Assembly (NCBI RefSeq): GCF_011008565.1
Contig: NZ_JAAIWK010000006.1
Location: 1 to 64,000 of the forward strand
Length of the DNA: 64,000 bases
Direction of reading: 5' to 3'
Source of the DNA: Heyndrickxia ginsengihumi
GTDB taxonomy: Bacteria; Bacillota; Bacilli; Bacillales; Bacillaceae_C
In this document: piece after piece, positions 37,521-46,058 of the stretch
Position numbering within the stretch: position 1 is the first letter of the stretch
Layout: each line of letters starts with the position of its first letter
The notes under the pieces: model-generated
Told to the model about the DNA's origin: nothing
Seen by the model: only the letters and a program-made list of their open reading frames with translations
Databases searched by the model: none
Position numbers and translations under genes: made by a program

Positions 37521-38258
37521 ATGATTACGATTCATAATCTACACAAACGTTTTAATCAACATGAAGTATTAAAAGGAATTGATATGACGATTGAAAAAGG
37601 GAAGGTTATCGTGATTATTGGTCCTTCAGGTTCAGGGAAAACGACCTTTCTCCGTTGCCTTAACGCCCTTGAAATTCCATCAGCAGGAAATATTCAAATT
37701 GGCAAAGTAAGCATTGACTTTTCTAAATCCGTCTCTAAAAAAGAGATTGCTGCATTACGCAGGGAGTCAGGTATGGTTTTTCAACAATACAACCTCTTTC
37801 CGCACAAAACAGCCCTCGAGAATGTAACAGAGGGGCCGATTGTTGTAAAAAAGCAGGCAAAAAACGAAGCTATTCAAAAAGCAGAAAAACTGCTACAAAA
37901 AGTTGGCCTGCTTGAGCAAAAAGATAAGTACCCATTTCAATTATCTGGTGGGCAGCAACAACGGGTTGGAATTGCTCGCGCTTTAGCAATGGAACCTGAA
38001 TTAATGCTATTTGATGAGCCAACGTCTGCATTAGATCCAGAGCTTGTTGGTGAAGTATTAAATGTCATGAAAGAACTTGCAAACGAAGGAATGACAATGG
38101 TTGTTGTTACACATGAAATGCGCTTTGCAAAAGAAGCCGCAGACGAAGTGATATTTATGGATCAAGGAATTGTGATCGAAAAAGGGACTCCTGACGAGAT
38201 TTTCACAGCCCCTAAAGAACAACGAACAAAACAATTCCTTCAACTTCTTCATGATTAA
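37521..38258 (+). CDS. tcyC: Cystine ABC transporter ATP-binding protein
   Basis: A 245-residue polar amino acid ATPase. Walker A is GPSGSGKTT, the Q-loop [10 protein letters not shown], the signature [15 protein letters not shown], Walker [17 protein letters not shown] and the H-loop [15 protein letters not shown] lies 13 bases before ATG 37521 and only one base before ATG 37509, so the start is uncertain; the shorter form begins like homologues ([11 protein letters not shown]). Last gene of the tcyABC operon. Confidence 0.92.
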   Translation: MITIHNLHKRFNQHEVLKGIDMTIEKGKVIVIIGPSGSGKTTFLRCLNALEIPSAGNIQIGKVSIDFSKSVSKKEIAALRRESGMVFQQYNLFPHKTALENVTEGPIVVKKQAKNEAIQKAEKLLQKVGLLEQKDKYPFQLSGGQQQRVGIARALAMEPELMLFDEPTSALDPELVGEVLNVMKELANEGMTMVVVTHEMRFAKEAADEVIFMDQGIVIEKGTPDEIFTAPKEQRTKQFLQLLHD

Positions 38259-38276
38259 TTACGAAAAAAAGCCTTA

Positions 38277-38326
38277 ATAAAAATGGTTTCCAGCATGCTC
38301 GTCATAATGCTGGAAACCATTTTTAT
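38277..38326. terminator. Bidirectional terminator between tcyC and the FNT gene
   Basis: Nearly perfect stem AAAAATGGTTTCCAGCAT/ATGCTGGAAACCATTTTT with A and T runs, serving both convergent genes. Confidence 0.9.
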
Positions 38327-38352
38327 TTTAACGATGTTGATGTTGTTGCACT

Positions 38353-39192
38353 TTATTTAGATTCAGCAGCTATTTCTGCTTTACTGGCTTCTCTTTTTTC
38401 AAGTAAAAGAACGGGTGCTTTCTCCTTTTTCTTTGAAGTTAAAAAGGCGTATAGTCCGCCAACAAACAGACCGCCACCAATCATATTTCCAATTGTAACG
38501 GTAATTAAATTATGGGCAATTCCGGCCATAGTAATTGTATCCGGGTGCGATACAGAAAGAGAAAGAGCAAACAATACCATATTGGCAATACTATGTTCAT
38601 AGCCCGAAATAACAAAACCAAAGACAAGAAGCATCATTGAAGCAATTTTCGCGCCATCTCCCTTTACATTTAAAGGAATCCAAAAAGCTAAACAAACTAA
38701 CCAATTACATAATATTGCCCGAATCAACATTTGCGTTGTTGTTAAACTCACCTTTGTACTTACAACACTCATTAATAGCTTACTAGAGTCTTTTTCTGAA
38801 AACAAGCCAGAATAATGAATGAAGACTGCAAATATTACAGCACCAATAATGTTTCCAGCATAACATGTAATCCAGTTTGAAACGGTGTCTTTCCATGTCG
38901 TTTCTTTTTTTAGTGTACTCATCGTAAAGATCATCGTATTGCCAGTGAACAGCTCTCCCCCACCAAACATAATAAGGACAAGGGCAGCACCAAAAAATAT
39001 TGCACTCATAAATGAAGTGCCAGGAGATTTCACATCAAAAAAAGGCTCAGCAAGACGATAACAAAGAATAATGGCAAATCCAATAAAAATACTTGCAAGA
39101 GCCGCTCGTGTTACATATTGTAAAAGAGAGTTCTCTAAAATCCTTTTTTTACTTTTAGCCATACCGATAACAGACTGAACAGCTTCATTCAT
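38353..39192 (-). CDS. ywcJ: Formate/nitrite transporter (FNT) family channel
   Basis: A 279-residue pentameric FNT channel for formate, nitrite or related anions. Family signatures are FGGGELFTGNTMIFTM near residue 95 and the NWLVCLAFWIPL segment near 175, with six membrane helices. The ATG at 39192 has GGTGAG five bases upstream. A perfect Rex/Fnr-type palindrome lies 94 bases before the start; in B. subtilis the FNT gene ywcJ is in the redox-controlled Rex regulon, so YwcJ is the best equivalent. Formate versus nitrite specificity is open. Confidence 0.85.
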   Translation of the reverse strand: MNEAVQSVIGMAKSKKRILENSLLQYVTRAALASIFIGFAIILCYRLAEPFFDVKSPGTSFMSAIFFGAALVLIMFGGGELFTGNTMIFTMSTLKKETTWKDTVSNWITCYAGNIIGAVIFAVFIHYSGLFSEKDSSKLLMSVVSTKVSLTTTQMLIRAILCNWLVCLAFWIPLNVKGDGAKIASMMLLVFGFVISGYEHSIANMVLFALSLSVSHPDTITMAGIAHNLITVTIGNMIGGGLFVGGLYAFLTSKKKEKAPVLLLEKREASKAEIAAESK

Positions 39193-39285
39193 AATACTCA
39201 CCATCTCCGTGTTTTTTGTGAATTCATTCACATAACTAATCCTTTATTATCATATATCGACTTCTCCAATTTGCATATGGATATT

Positions 39286-39303
39286 TTGTGAACTTTTTCA
39301 CAA
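39286..39303 (-). promoter_or_regulatory. Rex (or Fnr) operator
   Basis: TTGTGAACTTTTTCACAA is a perfect match to the Rex consensus TTGTGAAnnnnTTCACAA. It also fits the Fnr half-sites TGTGA-n6-TCACA. Flanking bases extend the palindrome (GATAT..ATATC). It lies upstream of the FNT gene and predicts induction at high NADH/NAD ratio or low oxygen. Confidence 0.75.
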
Positions 39304-39335
39304 TATCTAAACACTTTTTCTTCATTACAATCAAA

Positions 39336-39372
39336 CCTATAGTTTGAACCATTTGCTAGAACCAACTATAGG
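39336..39372 (-). terminator. Hairpin after the esterase pseudogene
   Basis: Perfect 9-bp arms CCTATAGTT/AACTATAGG with a 19-base loop; followed on the minus strand by a weak T-rich stretch (TTTGATT). Confidence 0.45.
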
Positions 39373-39375
39373 TCT

Positions 39376-40896
39376 TCACGTACTCCTACACTGTTCGCGG
39401 ATATTCATTTTAAATGCTGGAATTGGGAGATGTTCTTCATTAAAAATGGTTGGATGCGAAAAATTTTCAAAGCAATATGAAATGTAGCTTGTTGATTCCT
39501 CAATATTGATTCGCAATTGCTGATTATTGGCTACATTTATTCGTCGTTCAACTTTATTCCCTTTGGTGTCAACTAGTGTACAAACTGGTTTTCCCTTTAC
39601 GCTCCAAGTCTTAACATACTTATATGTGATGATCACCTCATGATCGTTCACTTCAATCGTTTTCATTTCCGGTGCATATCCTTTTTCATCTTTTTTGTAA
39701 CTATGACTTAATACGAGATTGGCAGCCCGTGTGCCAATGATGTTTTTGGAAGCAGGATGGATAGCATGGGCTTCACCTGTATCAAAAGTTGTAATAAAAA
39801 AAGAAAACGGCTCCTTTGATGTTACCATTCGCTGTTGTTCACGCAGGAATGCCCATGTATCTTTTTCAGCTTCATCATAGGCAGGGAGCTGAATCACATA
39901 AAATGGCAATTGTTCTTGATAAAAAAGCTTTCTCCACTCCTTTATTAAATTGTACAGCAATTTATCGTACACTTGATGGTACTGAGCATCCTCTTCCCCT
40001 TGATACCATATAATCCCCCTAATCGAAAATGGTATAATTTTTTTCAACATTGTTTCAAATAAACCTGCTGGTCGAAGAAGTCCTTTTCTTGTTTTAGGCG
40101 GTGGCCATGGCGTGTGGCCAATAATTTCTTTAACTTCTGCAATAGATAATTGTGGATGAGTTCTTACAAACTCTTTTCTCGTTTGTAAGTACTTTTCAAC
40201 TTTTTCTTCAAATTGTTGTAATAATCTTTCTTCTTCCTCATCTGTCTGATCCTTAACCGCTTCTTTGTGCGGTAATACATATGTTCCATACACTTCAAAA
40301 TCGGATTTTAGCGCATCAATCGATTGCCAGCAAGATGCGGATGTTCCCCCTTTATTCATAGAAACAAGACCAATTGGCACATGGTTCATATAAGAAACAA
40401 GCTGTTTTACAAAATAAAAGCCTACTGCTGATACATCACCGCAGTTTTCTGAAGACAGTTTCTCCCACTTATTCTTTTGAATTTCTCTCGGTACTTGTGC
40501 CTGTTCATCTTCGTAAATAATTTTTGGAACATTATAATAGTAGACATCCATGTTGTTCATAGACTCTTTTTCTTGACAGAAGTCGCGGTCTTCAGAAAGT
40601 TTAAACTCAATATTCGATTGGCCTGCCAATAAATAAACATCTCCGATTTGAACAGAGTGAATGACTTCTTGCTCAGAACCATATGTAATGATTAAATCGG
40701 ATCGTACACCACCTTCTTGGGGATCCATCCACACGCACCAATTACCATTCTTCACAATTGTTGTATATTCCTTTTCAGCAAATTACACTCGGATATGCGT
40801 TCCGTCTGCTCCGGTACCAAATACAGGAACTTCTTGATGTCGTTGTAAAACCATTCCATCCGAAAAAATATTTGCGACTTTATTCAGTGTTTTCAT
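39376..40896 (-). pseudogene. Sialate O-acetylesterase with an in-frame stop
   Basis: The gene would encode 506 residues of an SGNH-type sialate O-acetylesterase. It starts at ATG 40896 after GGAGAGGAG with KTLNKVANIFSDGMVLQRHQ. Codon 38 is TAA (40785-40783); the frame then continues without shift through FAEKEYTTIVKNGNWCVWMD, the serine block LLAGQSNIEF, the GGTSASCWQS motif and WYQGEEDAQYH. Everything except one codon looks intact, suggesting a recent nonsense mutation (CAA to TAA would suffice), a base-call error or rarely read-through. The product would remove acetyl groups from sialic acids or plant polymers. Confidence 0.85.
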
Positions 40897-41067
40897 CTTC
40901 TACTCCTCTCCTATGATCTGCTCTGCTTCTATAGATATAGCTTTATGTCATAAAGATCTCTCTTTTATATCACCTAGACATTAAATTCGGAATGGATCAA
41001 ATGAAATGCACATAGCCATCAACGATCTTTTAGCTATGACTGAAGCTGTTCATAAATACAACCTTTA

Positions 41068-41106
41068 TAAAAAAACCCCGTGCTACCAAATAGGTTAACA
41101 CGGGTA
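41068..41106 (-). terminator. Terminator of bdhA
   Basis: Minus strand: ACCCGTGTTAACC pairs with GGTAGCACGGGGT, followed by a run of seven T. Confidence 0.85.
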
Positions 41107-41113
41107 GAAAAAA

Positions 41114-42166
41114 TTAGTTTGGCTGAATTAAAATTTTGACATGATTTTTTTCACGTACAAGTGCTTCGAATCCTTCTTCAACAAGATCATCTAATTTGAT
41201 TTTTTTCGTTATTAATTTTTCTGCAGGTATTTGCCCGCTAGAAATGAGTTTTATTACCGCTGGAAAAATATCACGATAGGCAAGTATTCCTTTAATCTCA
41301 CGTTCTGCAAGTACGAGCATATTTGGTAAAATATTTGCCTTTCCTTCCCATACACTAACAATCACTGTTTGTCCGCCATAAACAGTGCTTTCAATTGCAT
41401 TATTTAAAACAACATCTACTCCTGTTACTTCAAATGCAATATCAACTCCACCATTTGTTAAGCGGTTTATTTCTTGTACAGCATCGGTTTCACGAGGATC
41501 AATGACCGCTGTTACACCTAATTCTCTTGCAATTTGTTTTCTTTCCTCAGATAATTCAACAACATAAATCTCACTTGCTCCACCTGCTTTAGCGGCTAAA
41601 ACAGTTAACAGTCCAATTGGGCCTGCCCCAAAAACAGCAATTCTATCACCGGCTTTTAGCTTGCTTTGACGTACTGCGTGTACAGCAACCGCCGTTGGTT
41701 CTACAAGTGCACCTTGTTCAAACGTCATTTCATCGGGAATTTTAAATACTTTTTCCGCATCAAAAACTGTATATTCGGAGAAACCTCCGCCACCACCTGC
41801 TAAACCATGGAAACCAAGATTTGGACATTCATTGTAGCGGCCAGCTTTACATTGTGGACATTTGCCGCAAGCATAAATCGGCTCCACACAGACGCGATCT
41901 CCAACCGCTAAATGTTCTACCCCTTCACCTACTTCAGTTACAACACCCGCATATTCATGCCCTAGTACGACTGGAGCAACTTCATTTGTCAATGGATGTG
42001 GCGTTTCTTTCGGAATAAAAATCGGACCTGCTAAATATTCATGGAGATCTGTACCGCAAATCCCTGCCCATTTTACTTCAATCTTTACCGTTCCAGGCTG
42101 AATAACCGGTTCAGGTATATCTTCAATTCTAATATCTTTTTGGTTGTACCATAATGCTGCTTTCAT
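41114..42166 (-). CDS. bdhA: (R,R)-butanediol dehydrogenase-like zinc dehydrogenase
   Basis: A 350-residue medium-chain zinc dehydrogenase. It has the catalytic zinc site CGTDLHEY and GHEYAGVVTEVG, the structural zinc cysteines CGKCPQCKAGRYNEC, and the NAD-binding VFGAGPIGLLTVLAAKAGG. The insert PIFIPKETPHPLTNEVAPVVLGHE is characteristic of BdhA/acetoin reductases, which interconvert acetoin and 2,3-butanediol and recycle NADH. The ATG at 42166 is used; the upstream extension is not supported. It lies near a redox-controlled FNT gene. Confidence 0.9.
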   Translation of the reverse strand: MKAALWYNQKDIRIEDIPEPVIQPGTVKIEVKWAGICGTDLHEYLAGPIFIPKETPHPLTNEVAPVVLGHEYAGVVTEVGEGVEHLAVGDRVCVEPIYACGKCPQCKAGRYNECPNLGFHGLAGGGGGFSEYTVFDAEKVFKIPDEMTFEQGALVEPTAVAVHAVRQSKLKAGDRIAVFGAGPIGLLTVLAAKAGGASEIYVVELSEERKQIARELGVTAVIDPRETDAVQEINRLTNGGVDIAFEVTGVDVVLNNAIESTVYGGQTVIVSVWEGKANILPNMLVLAEREIKGILAYRDIFPAVIKLISSGQIPAEKLITKKIKLDDLVEEGFEALVREKNHVKILIQPN

Positions 42167-42337
42167 TTTACCAACCCCTCTGACTGTTATGAATACCCTT
42201 ACATTATAACATTTTAGAATTATAAGAAAATAACTATATGTATAGAAATATGAACATTTTGTTAATAATCCATTAAAAAGCAATCTCTTTACGAAAAAGA
42301 AATTGCTTTCGATCACACTGACTTCCTTCGATTTCGC

Positions 42338-42538
42338 TTATAAAACAATAAAGACATCACCATCTACGACTTCGGTTTTATATGTCTTAACACAGCCAGT
42401 ATCAGGATCTTGCCCTTTTCCATCCACAACGTTGATCTTCCAATCATGCATCGGGCAGAAAACATACGCTCCGCTGATCATCCCTTCTGCTAAAACCTCG
42501 TCCCTTGCATTCAAATTTATACATCTTATGGCAAAAAA
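42338..42538 (-). pseudogene. nirD: nirD remnant (nitrite reductase small subunit)
   Basis: The C-terminal part of a Rieske-type NirD can be read: [20 protein letters not shown], then [20 protein letters not shown] to the stop. The second cluster pair CPMH is intact, but the first CxH has become CIN and the N-terminal half has no recognisable counterpart. No nirB is nearby. The gene is a relic of a lost assimilatory nitrite reductase locus. Confidence 0.85.
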
Positions 42539-42718
42539 GTATTTTAAATATTCCGTCAAATCACAAATAAAGCTAACACAAAACCATTTGAAATGCTTGA
42601 AAGGGTAAAGAGAAAGCATCATAACAAACGCTTAATCTTTCTTGAAGCAAATCAGTTGAATATTTATATAAATAACGTATGATTGTAAAGTACTAATTTC
42701 ATCGAGGAGGGTTCAATA

Positions 42719-43615
42719 ATGCTTTCACGAACAAGAGCAGCATTACTGCTTGGATTTCTTGTGCTTTTATGGGGAGTCAATTGGCCGTTGTCGAAAATTG
42801 CCCTAAATTATACACCACCAGTTCTTTTTGCTGGTATTCGGACACTTCTCGGCGGAGTCATCTTACTCTTTTTTGCGCTGCCTAGAATAAAGCAGCTGCA
42901 ATTCAAAAAGACTTGGTATTTTTATTTCATTTCTGCATTTCTTAATATCGTTCTTTTTTATGGGCTGCAAACGGTAGGTCTTGGATATATGCCTGCAGGA
43001 TTATTTTCAGCAATTGTATTTATTCAGCCAGTATTACTAGGAATTTTTTCTTGGTTATGGCTTGGAGAATCGATGTACAAATTAAAAATTATTGGGTTAA
43101 TACTAGGTTTTATCGGTGTAGCCATCATAAGCGCTGGCGGTCTTTCAGGAAATATTTCATCAATAGGAATTCTTTTTGCCCTCGGCTCAGCAGTCGGCTG
43201 GGGACTTGGAACAATTTTTATCAAAAAGATAGGCAATGCTGTTGATTCAATATGGATGGTTTCGCTCCAACTTATTATTGGTGGTATCTTTTTACTATGT
43301 GTTGGCTCAAATATGGAAAACTGGTCTAGCATTCAATGGAATATCCCATTCGTTTCAAATCTATTATTTATCTCAATTTTTGTTATTGCCTTTGGCTGGC
43401 TTGCCTTTTTCACACTTGTTGGATCAGGAGAGGCAAGTAAAGTTGGCTCTTATACATTTCTCATCCCATTAATTTCAATTATTGCGAGTTCCATTTTTCT
43501 CCATGAATCTATCACCATTAAATTAGTCATTGGATTATTATTTATTGTAACGAGTATTTGTTTTGTAAATATAAAATTTAAACAAAAAGGGATAGAAGCC
43601 CAAATAGATTCATAA
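42719..43615 (+). CDS. EamA/DMT family transporter
   Basis: A 298-residue drug/metabolite transporter with ten hydrophobic helices in two EamA repeats. The first repeat holds LLWGVNWPLSKIALNYTPPVLFAGIRTLLGG, the second LGSAVGWGLGTIFIKKIG, and an ALL-GLE-type end LHESITIKLVIGLLFIVTSI follows. Such proteins export amino acids, purines or drugs; the substrate is unknown. The ATG follows GAGGAGGG. Its terminator appears to have been split by the IS element downstream. Confidence 0.9.
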   Translation: MLSRTRAALLLGFLVLLWGVNWPLSKIALNYTPPVLFAGIRTLLGGVILLFFALPRIKQLQFKKTWYFYFISAFLNIVLFYGLQTVGLGYMPAGLFSAIVFIQPVLLGIFSWLWLGESMYKLKIIGLILGFIGVAIISAGGLSGNISSIGILFALGSAVGWGLGTIFIKKIGNAVDSIWMVSLQLIIGGIFLLCVGSNMENWSSIQWNIPFVSNLLFISIFVIAFGWLAFFTLVGSGEASKVGSYTFLIPLISIIASSIFLHESITIKLVIGLLFIVTSICFVNIKFKQKGIEAQIDS

Positions 43616-43781
43616 TTTTCTGGCCTTGAATAGCTATTTTCTTTCATCATTTTATAGGGAAACGAAGAAAAAATCAGCAAATCATCTTCGCTATGATGGA
43701 CTAACCTAAAAAAATAAGACAATATAAAACACCTCCTAAGTGTTACACTGTAAACAGTACATTTATCGGGGGTGTTTTTGC

Positions 43782-44099
43782 ATGGAAAAAAACGTATATT
43801 CAGGAGAAACAAAATAGGCGGTAGTCAGAGATAAAATTGAAGGTAAATTGACTAATAAAGAGATTATGGAGAAGTATGGGATAAGAAATACTTCTCAGAT
43901 TAAAACGTGGATGAAATGGTATAGAGATGGCGAGATTTATCGGTTTGATCAACCTATTGGCAAACAGTAAACATTTGGTCATGGTCCAGAATTCGCCAGT
44001 AAAGAGGAGCGAATGAATAATCAATTAACACATTTAAAAATGAAGAATGAAATCTTAAAAAAGTATTTAGCCATGAAAAAGGAGTTGATAAAAGAGTAA
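43782..44099 (+). pseudogene. IS3-type orfA (helix-turn-helix protein), two nonsense codons
   Basis: The frame starts MEKNVYSGETK, then TAG at codon 12 (43815-43817), continues AVVRDKIEGKLTNKEIMEKY with a typical helix-turn-helix, and hits TAA at codon 63 (43968-43970). It then resumes TFGHGPEF and a leucine-zipper-like tail to 44099. Both stops replace residues normally coding in this family. Confidence 0.8.
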
Positions 44100-44119
44100 T
44101 CGTACAATTAGTTGAGAAA

Positions 44120-44944
44120 ATGCGTAAAAAGTACACTGTTACGGCTATCTTGAACGTTTTAGGAATTCCTCGTTCCACCTATTATCGTTGGTTGAAAGAG
44201 CAGGAAGATTATAAAAATGAGCACGAGGATTTAATCATTGAAATTTGTAAAGCGACAAATTATCGGAATGGTCATCGAAAGATTAAAGCCATGTTAAAAC
44301 ATAAATATCACATAAGTTTAAATCGAAATAGAGTGCAAAAGATTATGCAAAAACATCATTTGCAGTGTAGGGTGAAACCAAAGCGTAAATGGAAATCACA
44401 AGGAAAAAGCGAAGTTATTGCGCCCAATATTCTTAACCGTGATTTTAATGCGAGGAAACCCAATGAAAAATGGGTAACGGATATAACATATATTCAATAC
44501 GGTAGTGAAACTATGTATCTATCAACAATAATAGATTTATACAACAATGAAATCGTCGCCTACAAGAGTTATCCTCACCAACAAACCCCTTTAATAATTG
44601 ATACGTTGGAGGAGGCTTTAAATAAGCGGAATTATCCTGAGGGTATTATCCTTCACTCTGATCAGGGCAGTGTGTATACTTCGTATACTTTTCAAGATTA
44701 CGTAAATGAACATCATTTAATTAGCAGTATGTCTAGAAGAGGAAATTGTTGGGATAATGCAGTTATTGAATCATTTCATTCTAATTTAAAAACGGAAGAA
44801 TTTCAGTATTGTAAATTTAATTCGCTAACTAATTTTAACGTTGTAAAGAAAATTGATAATTATATGTACCACTATAATGAGGGAAAAATTCAAGAAAACT
44901 TAGGCTACCTCACTCCAAAAGAATTTGGGAATAAGGCAGCCTAA
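44120..44944 (+). CDS. IS3-family transposase OrfB (DDE integrase core)
   Basis: A 274-residue transposase subunit. It contains an HTH_21-like N-terminus (ILNVLGIPRSTYYRWLKEQ, NYRNGHRKIKAML) and a complete rve core: first Asp in WVTDITYI, second Asp in ILHSDQGSVYTS, and Glu in NAVIESFHSNLKTE. Normally it is made as an OrfAB fusion by -1 frameshifting; with orfA broken this cannot occur. Confidence 0.92.
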   Translation: MRKKYTVTAILNVLGIPRSTYYRWLKEQEDYKNEHEDLIIEICKATNYRNGHRKIKAMLKHKYHISLNRNRVQKIMQKHHLQCRVKPKRKWKSQGKSEVIAPNILNRDFNARKPNEKWVTDITYIQYGSETMYLSTIIDLYNNEIVAYKSYPHQQTPLIIDTLEEALNKRNYPEGIILHSDQGSVYTSYTFQDYVNEHHLISSMSRRGNCWDNAVIESFHSNLKTEEFQYCKFNSLTNFNVVKKIDNYMYHYNEGKIQENLGYLTPKEFGNKAA

Positions 44945-45016
44945 AAGGTGTTTTATATGTGTCTTATATGTGTCTTATATAGCTGGGTAAGTTCAATGAT
45001 TCGCTGGTTTTTTATA

Positions 45017-46048
45017 TTATGATTCAATCATTACTTTAATTTCACTGCCAGCTAACGCCGCTTCAAATCCTTCTCTCCATCTATCAAATGGAACAATCTT
45101 TGTAATCATTTCTTCCACTGCGATCTCCCCATTTTTTAAAAGTTGCAAAGCAATATGCCAAGAACTGGGCTTTTGAGAGCGAGAGCCGATATATTGGATT
45201 TCGCGTTGAATAATAGATTCTTGATCCAATGCATTTAATTTGTTGGCGAAAATACCAACTTGAACAAATGTACCTTTTTTTCTTACCAATGGTAGTCCTT
45301 GATTTAAGGCAGGAACAGCCCCGGAGCATTCAAAAGCTCGATCTACACCATAACCATTAGTATGTTCTAATACAATTCTTTCTATATCCTCTTCCAAACT
45401 GTCTATTACAATATCTGCACCTAACAATTTTGCCAATTCTAGTCTTTTTCTATCTTTTGTAATTCCTGCCATCATCACAAATGCACCTTGAGATTTTACA
45501 ACTTGTAATAATAATAGACCAATTGGACCTGGACCAAAAATTAAAACCGTATCATCTTTCCTGATCGTCGTCTTTTCCAGTGCTGCATGGACACAGCATG
45601 CTAATGGCTCAGTTAATGCAGCTGCAAGCAGGCTCACTTCATCAGGAAGGACATGAATACTTTCCTCTCTTGAAATAACAAATTCAGCTAAACTTCCATT
45701 TACTTGTGTACCAATCCCTTTTCGCTCTGAGCAAAGATTGTAATCTTTTTCTAAACAATATTGACACTTTCCACATGTAGTAAAAGTCGTTTCACTTGTA
45801 ACCCGATCCCCAACTTTCACCGTTTTCACATCTTTTCCAACTTCAACGATAACACCCGAAAATTCATGTCCTAATACTAAGGGGGGTCTAAAATTTTTAT
45901 ATTCACCTTTAAACGTATGGATATCTGAACCGCAAATTCCAGTATATGCCACCTTAATTTTCACTAAATCATGTTTTACTTGGGGTTCAGGAATGTTTTT
46001 TACCATCATATGATCGTATCCTTGTTCAACTTTCATGACTGATCTCAT
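45017..46048 (-). CDS. Zinc-dependent polyol dehydrogenase (sorbitol DH-like)
   Basis: A 343-residue medium-chain dehydrogenase. Catalytic zinc: CGSDIHTFKG and GHEFSGVIVEVG; structural zinc: CGKCQYCLEKDYNLC; NAD site: IFGPGPIGLLLLQVV. It is the last gene of the first PTS locus, 10 bases after the galactitol-1-phosphate dehydrogenase-like gene. It likely oxidises a second polyol or polyol phosphate intermediate. The two dehydrogenases are clearly paralogous but not close copies. Substrate inferred from context only. Confidence 0.85.
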   Translation of the reverse strand: MRSVMKVEQGYDHMMVKNIPEPQVKHDLVKIKVAYTGICGSDIHTFKGEYKNFRPPLVLGHEFSGVIVEVGKDVKTVKVGDRVTSETTFTTCGKCQYCLEKDYNLCSERKGIGTQVNGSLAEFVISREESIHVLPDEVSLLAAALTEPLACCVHAALEKTTIRKDDTVLIFGPGPIGLLLLQVVKSQGAFVMMAGITKDRKRLELAKLLGADIVIDSLEEDIERIVLEHTNGYGVDRAFECSGAVPALNQGLPLVRKKGTFVQVGIFANKLNALDQESIIQREIQYIGSRSQKPSSWHIALQLLKNGEIAVEEMITKIVPFDRWREGFEAALAGSEIKVMIES

Positions 46049-46058
46049 TAATCACCAT

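Larger units (their letters stand above)
43714..44967 (+). mobile_element. IS3-family (IS150-group) insertion sequence, orfA inactive
   Basis: An element of about 1.25 kb. End sequences are imperfect inverted repeats: ATAAGACAATATAAAACACCT at 43714-43734 and AGGTGTTTTATATGTGTCTTAT at 44946-44967. An extra ATGTGTCTTAT copy follows the right end, so the exact boundary is uncertain. It has the two-frame orfA/orfB structure of the IS150 group. orfB is intact but orfA has two stops, so autonomous transposition is unlikely. Confidence 0.8.
43668..45013. repeat. Terminator arms separated by the IS element
   Basis: AAAAAATCAGCAAATCAT (43668-43685) and ATGATTCGCTGGTTTTTT (44996-45013) are inverted repeats matching at 16 of 18 positions, with A/T runs outside. 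They would form one bidirectional terminator for the convergent transporter and dehydrogenase genes if the IS between them were removed. Confidence 0.6.

Noticed and set aside
43450-44178. Minus-strand frames across the transporter end and the IS
   Set aside because: They are antisense to a clear transporter gene and to the IS orfA, without start signals.
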